A stretch of 48,476 nt of DNA, taken from the NCBI GenBank assembly GCA_024636835.1, contig JAGXGH010000045.1:1-48476 (forward strand). The letters run 5' to 3'. Origin of the DNA: Verrucomicrobiales bacterium (GTDB taxonomy: Bacteria > Verrucomicrobiota > Verrucomicrobiia > Verrucomicrobiales > SLCJ01). Positions 25,169 through 33,550 of the stretch are shown in pieces. The notes below the pieces were generated by a model. That model had not been told where the DNA came from. It was given only the letters and a program-made list of their open reading frames with translations, and searched no databases. Each line of letters opens with the position of its first letter. The first letter of the stretch is position 1. The position numbers and the translations under genes are program-made.

Positions 25169-26278
25169 ATGGCACTAATGGATTTTATTAAGGGAGAGTT
25201 ACTCGAGATCATCGAGTGGCAGGACGATAGTCGCGACACGATTGCCTGGCGCTATCCGGATGATGACAAGGCGATCAAGAATGGCGCGCAACTCATTGCT
25301 CGCGAGAGCCAGGTCGCGCAGTTCGTTTATCTTGGGCAGTTCGGCGATACCTTTGGCCCTGGCAAGCACACGCTGGCGACGGAGAACATCCCTGTGCTGA
25401 CTCGTTTGAAGGGATGGAAATACGGTTTTCAGAGTCCGTTCAAAGCCGATGTCTACTTCGTAAATACACGCTTGTTCACCGGCAACAAGTGGGGGACATC
25501 CAACCCCATCATGTTGCGCGACGCCGATTTCGGCATCGTCCGTGCGCGGGCGTTCGGCACCTATGATTTCAAGGTGACCAACGTGCAAACCTTCCTTCGC
25601 GAAGTGGCAGGGAGCGATCACGATTTCCGCGTCAATGAGTTCGAAGACGCGATGCGCTCGCGGGTGGTGAGCATATTCTCCGAGGCGTTGGCTTCATCGA
25701 ATGTGCCGATGCTCGATGTCGCAACCCGTTACACCGAGCTCGGCGATGCCTTGTTGCCGCTCATCAACCCGGTGATGAGCACGAAGTATGGGATCGAGAT
25801 TGATTCGTTCATCGTAGAGAATGTTTCCGTTCCTCCAGAAGTGGAAGAAGCGATCGACAAGCGTTCCGCGATGTCGGCGATTGGCGACCTGAATTCTTAC
25901 ATCAAGTATCAGATGGGTCAGGGAATGGCTGCTGGCGGTGAGGGTGGCGGAGGCGCTGGTGGTGCCGGTGCCGCTGCCGAGTTGGCGGTTGGGTTTTCCA
26001 TCGCCCAAGAACTGATGAAGCAGTCCGGTGTGGCTGGCGGTGGTGTGGTGATGCCCGGCATGGCTCCGGCAGCCGGTGGCGCGGCGCCCAGTCCTCAAGC
26101 GGCCGCGGCGGCACAAGGGCTTCCTCAGCTCTTTGACCCTGCACAGGTCGCGCAAATGCTCGGTGTTAGCGAGGACGATGTGATGAGTGAAATTACGTCA
26201 GGCAAGCTGGCAGCGAAGCAGATCGGTTCGAGTTATCGGATCACGCGATCGGCGCTCGATGCGTTTCTTGGTGAATAG
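25169..26278 (+). CDS. YdjI-like SPFH protein with C-terminal excisionase-type HTH
   Basis: A 369-aa protein. Residues 1-235 match the SPFH family that includes Bacillus subtilis YdjI (start MALMDFIKGELLEIIEW, then IAWRYPDDD, GPGKHTL, LRDADFGIVRARAFGTYDF). A glycine/alanine-rich linker spans about 250-315. Residues about 318-369 form an excisionase-like helix-turn-helix (DPAQVAQMLGVSEDDVM, then SSYRITRSALDAFLGE). Members of this family act as membrane-associated scaffolds; in Bacillus YdjI works with YdjG, YdjH and the PspA-like YdjF. The next gene is YdjG-like, but no PspA gene is visible. The HTH may bind DNA or serve as a protein-contact module; that is inference. Confidence 0.85.
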   Translation: MALMDFIKGELLEIIEWQDDSRDTIAWRYPDDDKAIKNGAQLIARESQVAQFVYLGQFGDTFGPGKHTLATENIPVLTRLKGWKYGFQSPFKADVYFVNTRLFTGNKWGTSNPIMLRDADFGIVRARAFGTYDFKVTNVQTFLREVAGSDHDFRVNEFEDAMRSRVVSIFSEALASSNVPMLDVATRYTELGDALLPLINPVMSTKYGIEIDSFIVENVSVPPEVEEAIDKRSAMSAIGDLNSYIKYQMGQGMAAGGEGGGGAGGAGAAAELAVGFSIAQELMKQSGVAGGGVVMPGMAPAAGGAAPSPQAAAAAQGLPQLFDPAQVAQMLGVSEDDVMSEITSGKLAAKQIGSSYRITRSALDAFLGE

Positions 26279-26370
26279 CGAGAAAATGGTGAATGATACC
26301 TTGGGCGGCGAATGGGTAAACCTTCGCTTCGCCTAGCGTTTCATTGTCGATAGAAAATTGGAGTGATGTG

Positions 26371-27597
26371 ATGCCACCAGAAGGATCGGAAGACACTACG
26401 ACGATGGTTGATCCTGACGTATCGGCTCCAAACACGGAGCCGCCAGTCAAGGTTGAGCCTCGTCATGTGCCGCCACCTCTACCGGGCAAGGCTGGTGATT
26501 TGCGTGCGGTGGAATCGCTCGACCGGCATGCCTGCCCGAAGTGTGGTGGGAAGGCGGAGTGGAACCCAGGGAAGCGGGTGCTGTGTTGCCCGTATTGCGG
26601 CACGGAGTTCCAACTCGAAGGTCCACCGCCACGGCCCAATGCAGTGGAGGAACGCGACCTCCTCGTCGAGCTGGGCCGACTTGATGAAGAGTCCGGCGAA
26701 TGGGTGAAAACGACGCGTCGCGTGCAGTGCCGCAACTGCAACGCGGTGATTGTTCGATCGACCGAGACCGTCTCGCAGCGCTGTGATTTCTGTGGGTCTC
26801 CGGAGATGCTCGACTACGATGACATCGGTAGTTTGATCAAACCGTGGGGTATTCTCCCGGGAAGGATTTCGCAGGAGGATGCCTACCACCGCGTGAAGGA
26901 GTTTCTTCGTGGTCGATGGTTTGCGCCCAACGACCTCAAGCGGCGCAACATGATGGATCGGTTTCACCGCGTGTATCTGCCGTATTGGACCTTCGATGCC
27001 AGTGCTACCTGTCCATGGACTGCGGATTCGGGAACCTACTATTATACCACCGAGACCTATCGCGACTCGCAGGGGAAAAGGCGGACGCGAAGAGTTCGTC
27101 ACACCCGCTGGCGGTCAGCGTCTGGGAGAATTGATTCCTCGTTTGATGATGTTACGGTAAAAGGTTCGCAAGGGGTTACCGACCAGCTTCTACCGAAGAT
27201 TGAACCATTCCCCACTTTCGAGGTGGTGCCCTACGAGACCCGCTATATATCGGGTTGGCAGGTTGAGCATTACCAGGTCGCACTCCCTGCTGCTGCGTCG
27301 ATGGGGCGTGGGCTGATGAACGAAATGCTGCGCGGAATGTGTGCGCGCGACGTGCCAGGCGATACCTACCGTAACCTCCGCATTTACCCCGAGTATTCCG
27401 GCTTGACCTTCAAACACATCCTCGTCCCCGTCTGGATTGCCAGTTACCAGTATCGAGGGAAAACGTGGCAGGCGCTTGTCAACGCCTACACCGGAAGCGC
27501 CGCCGCCAAGTTCCCGATCAGTTACTGGAAAGTCGCGGGCGTGGTGCTTCTGGTTCTCCTTGTTGTTGCGATATTTATGATATTTTCTTCGCAGTAG
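26371..27597 (+). CDS. YdjG-like zinc-ribbon membrane protein
   Basis: A 408-aa protein with two treble-clef/zinc-ribbon units: CPKC...CPYC at about 50-75 and CRNC...CDFC at about 115-140. A long domain with aromatic residues and threonines follows, and one C-terminal membrane helix (about 383-404). It resembles B. subtilis YdjG, annotated as TFIIB-type zinc ribbon or 'primosomal protein N-like', which partners the SPFH protein YdjI. The ATG at 26371 is preferred over an in-frame TTG at 26344 because GGAG lies seven bases upstream of it. It follows the SPFH gene by about 90 bases on the same strand, so the two are probably functionally linked in envelope stress or membrane organisation. Confidence 0.8.
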   Translation: MPPEGSEDTTTMVDPDVSAPNTEPPVKVEPRHVPPPLPGKAGDLRAVESLDRHACPKCGGKAEWNPGKRVLCCPYCGTEFQLEGPPPRPNAVEERDLLVELGRLDEESGEWVKTTRRVQCRNCNAVIVRSTETVSQRCDFCGSPEMLDYDDIGSLIKPWGILPGRISQEDAYHRVKEFLRGRWFAPNDLKRRNMMDRFHRVYLPYWTFDASATCPWTADSGTYYYTTETYRDSQGKRRTRRVRHTRWRSASGRIDSSFDDVTVKGSQGVTDQLLPKIEPFPTFEVVPYETRYISGWQVEHYQVALPAAASMGRGLMNEMLRGMCARDVPGDTYRNLRIYPEYSGLTFKHILVPVWIASYQYRGKTWQALVNAYTGSAAAKFPISYWKVAGVVLLVLLVVAIFMIFSSQ

Positions 27598-28251
27598 TGT
27601 TACCGAAGAAGAGGGCTGTAATCATAGGATTCAGCGAATCAGCTGTTCTCTCGCTGCGCCATTGAGCGTCGGAAAGGGTGCGCCTCGCGCCCCACATTCA
27701 TTGCACACCGCCCAGTGGCATCCGTCCAATTACTCCCCACAAGGACTACGGCACTGCCTTCACTCAGCACCTTCATCCTATCCACACCACCCGATGTGGG
27801 CGAGGCGCCCACACTCCATCCCCTCCGCCTCCGATCAGCTACTCTCTCTCGCTTCACCATTCACCAAATCTAGATATAGATCTGAAGCGAGAGAACGTGA
27901 TATTGGCTGATTTTCAACCACTTATGCGTGGCGAATAGTCATGTCTTTATTTGAAGCCGGTATGATTGGTAAAGGTAGCGGGTCTTAGAACTTACTTGAA
28001 CTCAACGACGATTTTGTCGTCGGCTACGATCTTAAGTCCTTCGATGGCTTTCGAGAGTTTACGAAGGGTTGCGACGTCGACCCTAAGTCTGTGCCATTCG
28101 TGTCAGGTGTTAAATCCTGCTATTCTCTCCTCATGCCGTAGCATCAGGGCGTCTTTTTCGGCAAGGTGTTCTCTTATCAACGTTATAGGAATGGTGGTGT
28201 CGGGGGAAGGCTCCCATTTAATAAGACGAGTTCCTCGGCGCCGCCGTTAGT
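27598..28251. other. Gene-free region with hairpin and gene remnant
   Basis: About 650 bases without an intact gene. A perfect 7- to 8-bp hairpin, GTGGGCG-AGG-CGCCCAC, is at 27796-27812. The right half holds the 3' remnant of the lipoprotein gene (27964-28069). The stretch 28070-28250 shows nothing I recognise. Confidence 0.6.
27964..28069 (-). pseudogene. 3' remnant of the lipoprotein gene at 29455
   Basis: About 106 bases match 29426-29531 with about seven differences by my count, and would encode LRKLSKAIEGLKIVADDKIV and the final residues, the C-terminus of the intact protein, plus its stop and the first bases downstream. Homology stops abruptly at both ends. It lies on the far side of the exchanger gene from the intact copy. 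Confidence 0.88.
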
Positions 28252-29181
28252 TTATGGCCACAGCAGAAAAAGGTAGGCAGCATAGATACCGATAAATACA
28301 GCTCCCTCACCACGGGAGATTCTGCGACCTGTGAGCGCAAACGGGAGCAGAATGACACCTAATATAAGCATGACTGTTCCGTCACGCATTCCAATTTCTG
28401 ACGCGTTGATTGGCGTCACCGTTGCTGTTACTCCTAGAATGCAAAAGACATTGAAAATGTTCGACCCTACCACATTGCCGATGGCGATGTCAGACTGCTT
28501 ACGGAAAGCTGCTACGACACTTGTTGCGAGTTCCGGCAGGCTTGTCCCAGCTGCCACGACAGTCAGGCCGATTACTGCGTCAGATACGCCCAAAGTTTTT
28601 GCGAAGGAGGTTGCACCATCAACAAACAAACGTGAACCAACGAGCAAAACTCCTAGTCCAGCAACAAGAACCAGCGCATCAATCACCCAACTCTTCGACA
28701 AAAGCGGTGGGGGTTCGATTGATTCTTCTTCTGCGTTACCAGTGACGCTCTTCGCCGAACGGATCGTGAAGTAGAGATAGAGAACAAGCCCTAGTAATAA
28801 CCCGAGCCCTGCGAGACGAGAGAAGCTGCCGTAAAGTATCAATGCAAAAGCAATGACTGAAGTAGCGATCATTACCGGTATGTCCCGACGAATCACGGCA
28901 AAATGGATCTGGAGAGGTTGAATCAAGGCGGCTATCCCGAGAATCACTGCGATATTGAAAATGTTTGAACCGATCACATTGCCAAGGGCTATGTCCGAAT
29001 GGCCTTCAAGCGCCGAGGACACGCTGACGCTCAACTCAGGAGCACTCGTTCCAAAAGCGACTATGGTCAAACCGGCAATCAACGGAGAGATACCGACCCT
29101 CGTTGCGAGGCTCGCGCTGCCCCTCACCAAACCTTCGGCTCCGAAATATAGAAGGACTGCGCCTATAATGATGAGTAGCAT
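28252..29181 (-). CDS. Calcium/sodium antiporter (CaCA family, YrbG type)
   Basis: A 309-aa polytopic membrane exchanger with about ten helices. Both inverted alpha repeats are intact: GTSAPELSVSV followed by GNVIGSNIFNIAVILG in the first half, and GTSLPELATSVV followed by GNVVGSNIFNVFCILG in the second. These carry the ion-coordinating glutamates and asparagines. Function is exchange of Ca2+ for Na+ (or H+) at the inner membrane. A 10-bp inverted repeat lies 38 bases upstream of the start, a possible operator. Confidence 0.95.
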   Translation of the reverse strand: MLLIIIGAVLLYFGAEGLVRGSASLATRVGISPLIAGLTIVAFGTSAPELSVSVSSALEGHSDIALGNVIGSNIFNIAVILGIAALIQPLQIHFAVIRRDIPVMIATSVIAFALILYGSFSRLAGLGLLLGLVLYLYFTIRSAKSVTGNAEEESIEPPPLLSKSWVIDALVLVAGLGVLLVGSRLFVDGATSFAKTLGVSDAVIGLTVVAAGTSLPELATSVVAAFRKQSDIAIGNVVGSNIFNVFCILGVTATVTPINASEIGMRDGTVMLILGVILLPFALTGRRISRGEGAVFIGIYAAYLFLLWP

Positions 29182-29218
29182 GGGATAATGTTTCTCTGGC
29201 GAACAGTATTAGGTAACC

Positions 29219-29246
29219 AATCTTGGCGGGTTATCACGCCAAGATT
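29219..29246. promoter_or_regulatory. 10-bp perfect inverted repeat upstream of exchanger
   Basis: AATCTTGGCG at 29219-29228 and CGCCAAGATT at 29237-29246, separated by eight bases. It could be an operator for the antiporter gene or an RNA hairpin; no T-run follows on either strand that would mark a terminator. A related sequence, ACGCCAAGATTA, occurs upstream of the PEP-CTERM gene near 16060. Confidence 0.5.
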
Positions 29247-29394
29247 GTGTTAGTTAGTTTCGCGGGCACAATGAGGTGTTTGCCTTGTATGGTCAAGGGC
29301 TACAAGGCGGTTTTTCCTGAGCGTTTCAAAGCTATGTTTCGGTCGCGTGAATAATGATAATCCCTTAAACAAACGTTTGAGGAATGGCGTGCAC

Positions 29395-29432
29395 AAAAAA
29401 ATCCGCCACGGGCGGTGGCCGTGGCGGATTGG
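29395..29432 (-). terminator. Rho-independent terminator after lipoprotein gene
   Basis: On the minus strand AATCCGCCACGG pairs with CCGTGGCGGATT and is followed by at least six T residues. It lies about 25 bases after the stop codon. Confidence 0.92.
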
Positions 29433-29454
29433 TAAAGGTAGCTGGTCTTAGAAC

Positions 29455-30273
29455 TTACTTGAATTCAACGACGATTTTGTCATCGGCTTCGATCTTGAGT
29501 CCTTCGATGGTTTTCGAGAGTTCACGAAGGGTATTAACATCACCCATGTCGTCCGGGCTGTCGAGTTTATCGAGAGCTTCTTCGTTGGCGAAGATTTTGC
29601 CGATTTCGAGGTCGTAGATGGTGATTTTGTTGCCTTCGGAGAAGTCGGCATCGGTCTTGGTGACTTCGCCATCGACTTCGATGAAGGCTGCCATGCGCAT
29701 ACCTGTCATCATACCTGCCATCATCTTCATCTGCTGCTTCTGTGCGGCTTTATCTTCATCGGAGAGTTTGAGTTCGCCTTCGAGGCCTTCGATTTCACCG
29801 AGTTCTTCGGCGCCTTCTTTCGCGACTTCAGCACCGGCCTTTTTTGGCATATTGACGGTGAGTTTGTTGGTGTCGCCGGCAACGTATTCGAAGGTGATGG
29901 GATCTTCTGCGCTGTCGTCGTTGTTCATCGGAGCCTTGAGCTTGTTGATGTCAGCGAACTTGTAGGTAGCGGTGATTTGCATCCCCCCGTTATCGAGATC
30001 CTTTTGTTTGAGTCCGACGAACTCCACACCTTCACCCATGGTTTCAACCTTGGCTTTATAGGTTGCTTCGTCGGTGAATTCATTACCTCCTTCTGCACCC
30101 TGTGACTTCATCATGCCTGCCATTTGTGCTCCGAAGCTGATGTTTTCTACAATGGTGCCACTTCCGTCTTTCGAAAGTTTGGTGGTTGATTCTTGTTCCA
30201 GGCAACTGGAGAGCGAGACGATAGCGAATGCCCCCGCGAGAATGGCGGTTAGTTTCTTGATATTCAATTTCAT
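29455..30273 (-). CDS. Lipoprotein of unknown function
   Basis: A 272-aa predicted lipoprotein: hydrophobic signal and lipobox LSSC with the cysteine at about residue 24. The mature part begins EQESTTKLSKDGSGTIVEN, a pattern seen in uncharacterised lipoproteins of this phylum. The body is acidic and methionine-rich (a QMKMMAGMMTGM segment at about 180), with no enzyme motif. An ATG three codons upstream at 30282 is equally possible. A strong terminator follows. A decayed copy of its 3' end lies at 27964-28069. Confidence 0.75.
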   Translation of the reverse strand: MKLNIKKLTAILAGAFAIVSLSSCLEQESTTKLSKDGSGTIVENISFGAQMAGMMKSQGAEGGNEFTDEATYKAKVETMGEGVEFVGLKQKDLDNGGMQITATYKFADINKLKAPMNNDDSAEDPITFEYVAGDTNKLTVNMPKKAGAEVAKEGAEELGEIEGLEGELKLSDEDKAAQKQQMKMMAGMMTGMRMAAFIEVDGEVTKTDADFSEGNKITIYDLEIGKIFANEEALDKLDSPDDMGDVNTLRELSKTIEGLKIEADDKIVVEFK

Positions 30274-30415
30274 GGGTATCATTGTTTAGGTTGATGGTTA
30301 GTGCTGTCTGTCATATCGACGACGCCACAGACAATCAAGCGCCAAGAAAACAGTTTACTGCCGAACTATTTGCTCCGGTGTTCGACTTTATCGCAATTTT
30401 GAAGGTTTCTGTCTA

Positions 30416-31939
30416 CTAGTTGCGCCAAAGCATTGCGAAAAATTCGTCAGCTTTGGCGCGGTGAACAGCACGCTTTTCATCGGACATCCGGCGAAGTGTA
30501 GCCGCCATCATCGACATCCTGTGGTTGGCGGCGATTTCTTCTTGGTAGTCGTCAATGAATGTCCAGAAGAGCCCGTCCCATGTCTCGCACCAATCGCCTT
30601 TCGGCCAGTTGCTCATTTTGCGGATGTAGTTGGATCCAGAAATGTAGGGCTTGGTGGTGAACGATCCACCGTCGGCAAATTGACTCATCGCGTAAACATT
30701 TGGAACCATTACCCAGTCGTAGGCATCGATGAACATTTCCATGAACCAGTGGTAAACATCATCTGGGTGGATGCGGCACAGTAGCATGAAATTTCCCAAC
30801 ACCATGAGGCGCTCGATGTGATGTGCGTAGGCGTGCTCGTTGAGCCGATGAATGACTTCGTCAACGGGTGGAATGCCCGTTTTTCCCGTGTAGAAGGCAT
30901 CGGGGATAGCTCGTTTTTCGAAGTTCCAAAAGTTGGATGTCCGCTGCTCTGTGCCCTGCCGTTTATACATTTGTGCCATGTATTCCCTCCATCCAATGAC
31001 CTGGCGGATGAAGCCTTCGACGGAGTTTAATGGTATGCCGTTGCTGCTTGTCGTGATGAGTGCTCGCTCGATAACTTCATCGGGTGTGATGAGCCCGATG
31101 TTCAAAGCGGGTGTGAGGACGCTGTGGTGAAGGATGCGATAGTCGGTGTGGATGGCGTCTTCGTAATCGCCAAATTTTTCAAAGCGGGTTTCTAGGAAAT
31201 CATCGAGCTGGAGGAGAGCTTGGCGGCGGGTGGTTGGGAACGAAAAATCATTCGCTTCGCCGCGTGTCGGCGGGCCATCATTTTTTATCGATGCCACAAG
31301 CGCTTCGATATCATCAGGAGGAGAGAGGTTGATCGTTTTTGGGACGGTGGCTTTCTTTGGTAGCTTCTTGCGGTTTGCCTCGTCGTGGCTCCATTTGCCG
31401 CCGGCAGGCTGGCCATCGTCATCAATAAGCAGGTGCATTCTCTGCCGTTGTGCACGGTAGAAGTCCGCCATGATCGGCGACTTCTTACGTTTTGCGAAGA
31501 ACTCGTCCGCCCAGTCATTCGGGGTGAGAAACATTGGGGAGGGACTTTGGTGGAGGCGCAATGAATGATGCTTTGCTGCGCGAGCGATTCGACGGCTCAA
31601 TAGATAGTCAACCGGGTCGCAGAAGTGGAGGTCTGTTACCCCATCTTTCGCGAGTTTTTGAAGATGATTCTCGATGGTCCATTTTTCCTTCCAAGAGATC
31701 AGCGTCACGTCCAGTCCTTTTTCAGTGAGCTCGTCGCGATAGTGACGCATGCTTGCGCGTAGCAGGATGATTTTCTGTAGGTGGAAGACAGCCTCGACCT
31801 GCGGGTCGCCGAAGAAGAGCGAGTCTTCGATAAGCTGGATCGGGTGCCCGAAAGTTAACCCCGGGTGCTTGAAGAAAAGCTGGTGCGGGAAAATGAGCGT
31901 TACCGATGTTCCCAGTGCTGGATTGTTTGCTGTAGTCAC
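30416..31939 (-). CDS. Cryptochrome/photolyase-related protein lacking Fe-S cysteines
   Basis: A 507-aa protein of the deoxyribodipyrimidine photolyase-related family (FeS-BCP/PhrB group, which repairs UV lesions with FAD and a lumazine antenna). The N-terminal Rossmann domain starts at about residue 12 (TLIFPHQLFFKHPG). The FAD domain shows HAYAHHIERLMVLGNFMLL, VPNVYAMSQFADGG and KPYISGSNYIRKMS. Family members usually follow this with CKGC and a later C-P-F, plus an upstream cysteine, as ligands of a [4Fe-4S] cluster; here the segment reads NWPKGDWCETWDGLFWTF with one cysteine, so the cluster is probably absent. The start is a GTG at 31939. It is divergent from metX with a 90-base gap. Confidence 0.88.
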   Translation of the reverse strand: MTTANNPALGTSVTLIFPHQLFFKHPGLTFGHPIQLIEDSLFFGDPQVEAVFHLQKIILLRASMRHYRDELTEKGLDVTLISWKEKWTIENHLQKLAKDGVTDLHFCDPVDYLLSRRIARAAKHHSLRLHQSPSPMFLTPNDWADEFFAKRKKSPIMADFYRAQRQRMHLLIDDDGQPAGGKWSHDEANRKKLPKKATVPKTINLSPPDDIEALVASIKNDGPPTRGEANDFSFPTTRRQALLQLDDFLETRFEKFGDYEDAIHTDYRILHHSVLTPALNIGLITPDEVIERALITTSSNGIPLNSVEGFIRQVIGWREYMAQMYKRQGTEQRTSNFWNFEKRAIPDAFYTGKTGIPPVDEVIHRLNEHAYAHHIERLMVLGNFMLLCRIHPDDVYHWFMEMFIDAYDWVMVPNVYAMSQFADGGSFTTKPYISGSNYIRKMSNWPKGDWCETWDGLFWTFIDDYQEEIAANHRMSMMAATLRRMSDEKRAVHRAKADEFFAMLWRN

Positions 31940-32029
31940 TGCAGAACTTACGCATCATTTACCATCTTGGATCTGGATGAACGCTCTCTTGCTCTCTTTG
32001 TGGTATGGTCGATAGTATGTTCGAGAATC

Positions 32030-33262
32030 ATGGATCAGAACTTGTCAGAGACTACTGAATCGGACGACTCCGTCGCAACAACATCGCCGAACGGTGTGGT
32101 GGAAACACATTCCTTCACTTACCGTGGGCCGAGCGGTGATGGTTTATTGTTCAGCGATGGCTCGGAGATGCCGGAGGTAGAGATTGCCTACGAGATGTAT
32201 GGCGAAATGAATGCGGATCGGAGTAATGTGATTTTACTCTTTCATGCTTTGTCTGGGTCGCACCATGCTGCGGGTTACAATGCGACATTATCGGCGGATC
32301 ACGACCCCGAGCTGGCAAAGCGCTGGACGCCGGAAATGCATCTCGGATGGTGGGACGGTTTTATTGGCAAAGGGAAGGCGATCGATACCTCGAAGTTCTG
32401 CATCGTGAGTGCGAACTACCTTGGGCACTGCTATGGATCGACCGGGCCGGCGTCGATCAATCCCGAGACAGGCGTGCCCTATGGAGGGAAATTCTCCGAG
32501 CTCTCGGTGTCTGATGTGGTGAAATCCGCAGCAGGCTTGCTGGATCATTTGAAGGTAGATTGTTTGCACGCTGTGGTCGGTCCCTCGGTGGGCGGATTGA
32601 TGGCTCAGAACTTTGCGTGTCTGTTCCCCGAGCGAGTGAAAATCGTCATTCCCATGGTGACCGGATGGAAGACAACGGTTTTGAACCGACTGATTCTTTT
32701 TGAGCAGATCATGGCAATCGAGAATGACCCGCATTTTAATGGTGGGGATTTCTATTCTGGTGAGCGCCCCGAGTATGGCCTCGCTTTGGCGCGGATGATT
32801 TCTCACAAGACCTTCGTGCACCTCGACGCCATCGAGCGCCGGGCACGACGGAAGATTGTGCAGCCGGAAGGGCAGTTGGCCTGGTTTAAAGTGCGCGACC
32901 CATTCCAGTCCTACATGCTCTACCAAGGGAAAAAGTTCGTCGAGCGTTTTGACGCCAACACCTACCTCCGTGTTATCGACATGTGGGCGCGCTTCGATCC
33001 GGTCGTTGAGTCAGGTGCTGATTCGATCGCCGAAATGTATGAAGGCGCACGCCGTCACGGTCATCGCTACCTGGTGTTCTCCATCGATTCCGATTTTTGC
33101 TTCTTCCCTGAAGAGCAGCAACAGATCGTCAATAATCTGAAAGAGAATGATGTGAGCTGCATGCACATCACCGTGCATTCAGACAAGGGACACGACTCCT
33201 TCCTTCTCGAGCCTGAACTCTTCGCCCCGCATCTTTCCTCGGTCTTGAACGACTCCTTTTAG
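32030..33262 (+). CDS. metX: Homoserine O-acetyltransferase
   Basis: A 410-aa alpha/beta-hydrolase-fold enzyme that acetylates homoserine at the start of methionine synthesis. Family blocks are clear: FHALSGSHHAAGY (71-83), the STGPASINPETG segment (137-148), the nucleophile elbow VVGPSVGGLMAQ with Ser186, SIDSDFCFFPEEQ with Asp355, and DKGHDSFLL with His388. The usual elbow is GGSMGG; here it is GPSVGG. I chose the ATG at 32030; the frame is open further upstream but the added residues are cysteine-rich and unlike the family. A short Ser/Thr-rich leader (1-25) is extra. A related succinyltransferase activity cannot be excluded. Confidence 0.9.
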   Translation: MDQNLSETTESDDSVATTSPNGVVETHSFTYRGPSGDGLLFSDGSEMPEVEIAYEMYGEMNADRSNVILLFHALSGSHHAAGYNATLSADHDPELAKRWTPEMHLGWWDGFIGKGKAIDTSKFCIVSANYLGHCYGSTGPASINPETGVPYGGKFSELSVSDVVKSAAGLLDHLKVDCLHAVVGPSVGGLMAQNFACLFPERVKIVIPMVTGWKTTVLNRLILFEQIMAIENDPHFNGGDFYSGERPEYGLALARMISHKTFVHLDAIERRARRKIVQPEGQLAWFKVRDPFQSYMLYQGKKFVERFDANTYLRVIDMWARFDPVVESGADSIAEMYEGARRHGHRYLVFSIDSDFCFFPEEQQQIVNNLKENDVSCMHITVHSDKGHDSFLLEPELFAPHLSSVLNDSF

Positions 33263-33287
33263 TCGGGGGATCGTTTGAAGGTAGCAA

Positions 33288-33362
33288 TGGTACGCGGAGA
33301 GGGACTCGAACCCCCGACCAATTCGGTGTAAACGAACCGCTCTACCACTGAGCTATCCGCGC
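33288..33362 (-). tRNA. tRNA-Val (anticodon UAC)
   Basis: The minus strand folds as a complete tRNA: acceptor GCGCGGA pairing with UCCGCGU (one G-U pair), a D arm with GCUC and GAGC, the anticodon loop UUUACAC giving UAC, and a T arm with GUUCGAGUC. The 3' CCA is encoded. Its 3' end faces the end of metX. Confidence 0.95.
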
Positions 33363-33502
33363 ATTTCCATTGAGTTGTGAAAATCGCAGAAAATATCGTC
33401 TGGTCAAGTGGATAGATTCAACCATTTGGTATGCAGATGTTATTTTTTCGTTTTTTTTATGAAATGAAGTAAGGAGGAAATCCGCTTGCAGATTCGCCAG
33501 AG

Positions 33503-33524
33503 CCATGGCGATAGTTCGCCATGG
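33503..33524. promoter_or_regulatory. Perfect 9-bp hairpin in leader of queC operon
   Basis: CCATGGCGA, a four-base loop TAGT and TCGCCATGG. It lies 27 bases upstream of the start codon at 33551 and contains two out-of-use ATG triplets. It does not resemble a preQ1 riboswitch by eye. It could be an operator or an RNA structure in the leader. Confidence 0.45.
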
Positions 33525-33550
33525 TCGACGAGCAAGATGGAGAGACTGCG

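Noticed and set aside
27639..27938. Several overlapping short open frames between the zinc-ribbon gene and the exchanger
   Set aside because: Pro/Ser/His-rich translations on both strands with no homology-like features; the region instead holds a hairpin and a gene remnant.
31865..32029. N-terminal extension of metX by 55 codons
   Set aside because: The added residues are cysteine-rich and overlap the divergent photolyase start; the ATG at 32030 gives a normal-length enzyme.
33363..33550. preQ1 riboswitch ahead of queC
   Set aside because: The leader contains a simple perfect hairpin but I cannot see the pseudoknot or the conserved C-rich/A-rich pattern of preQ1 classes.
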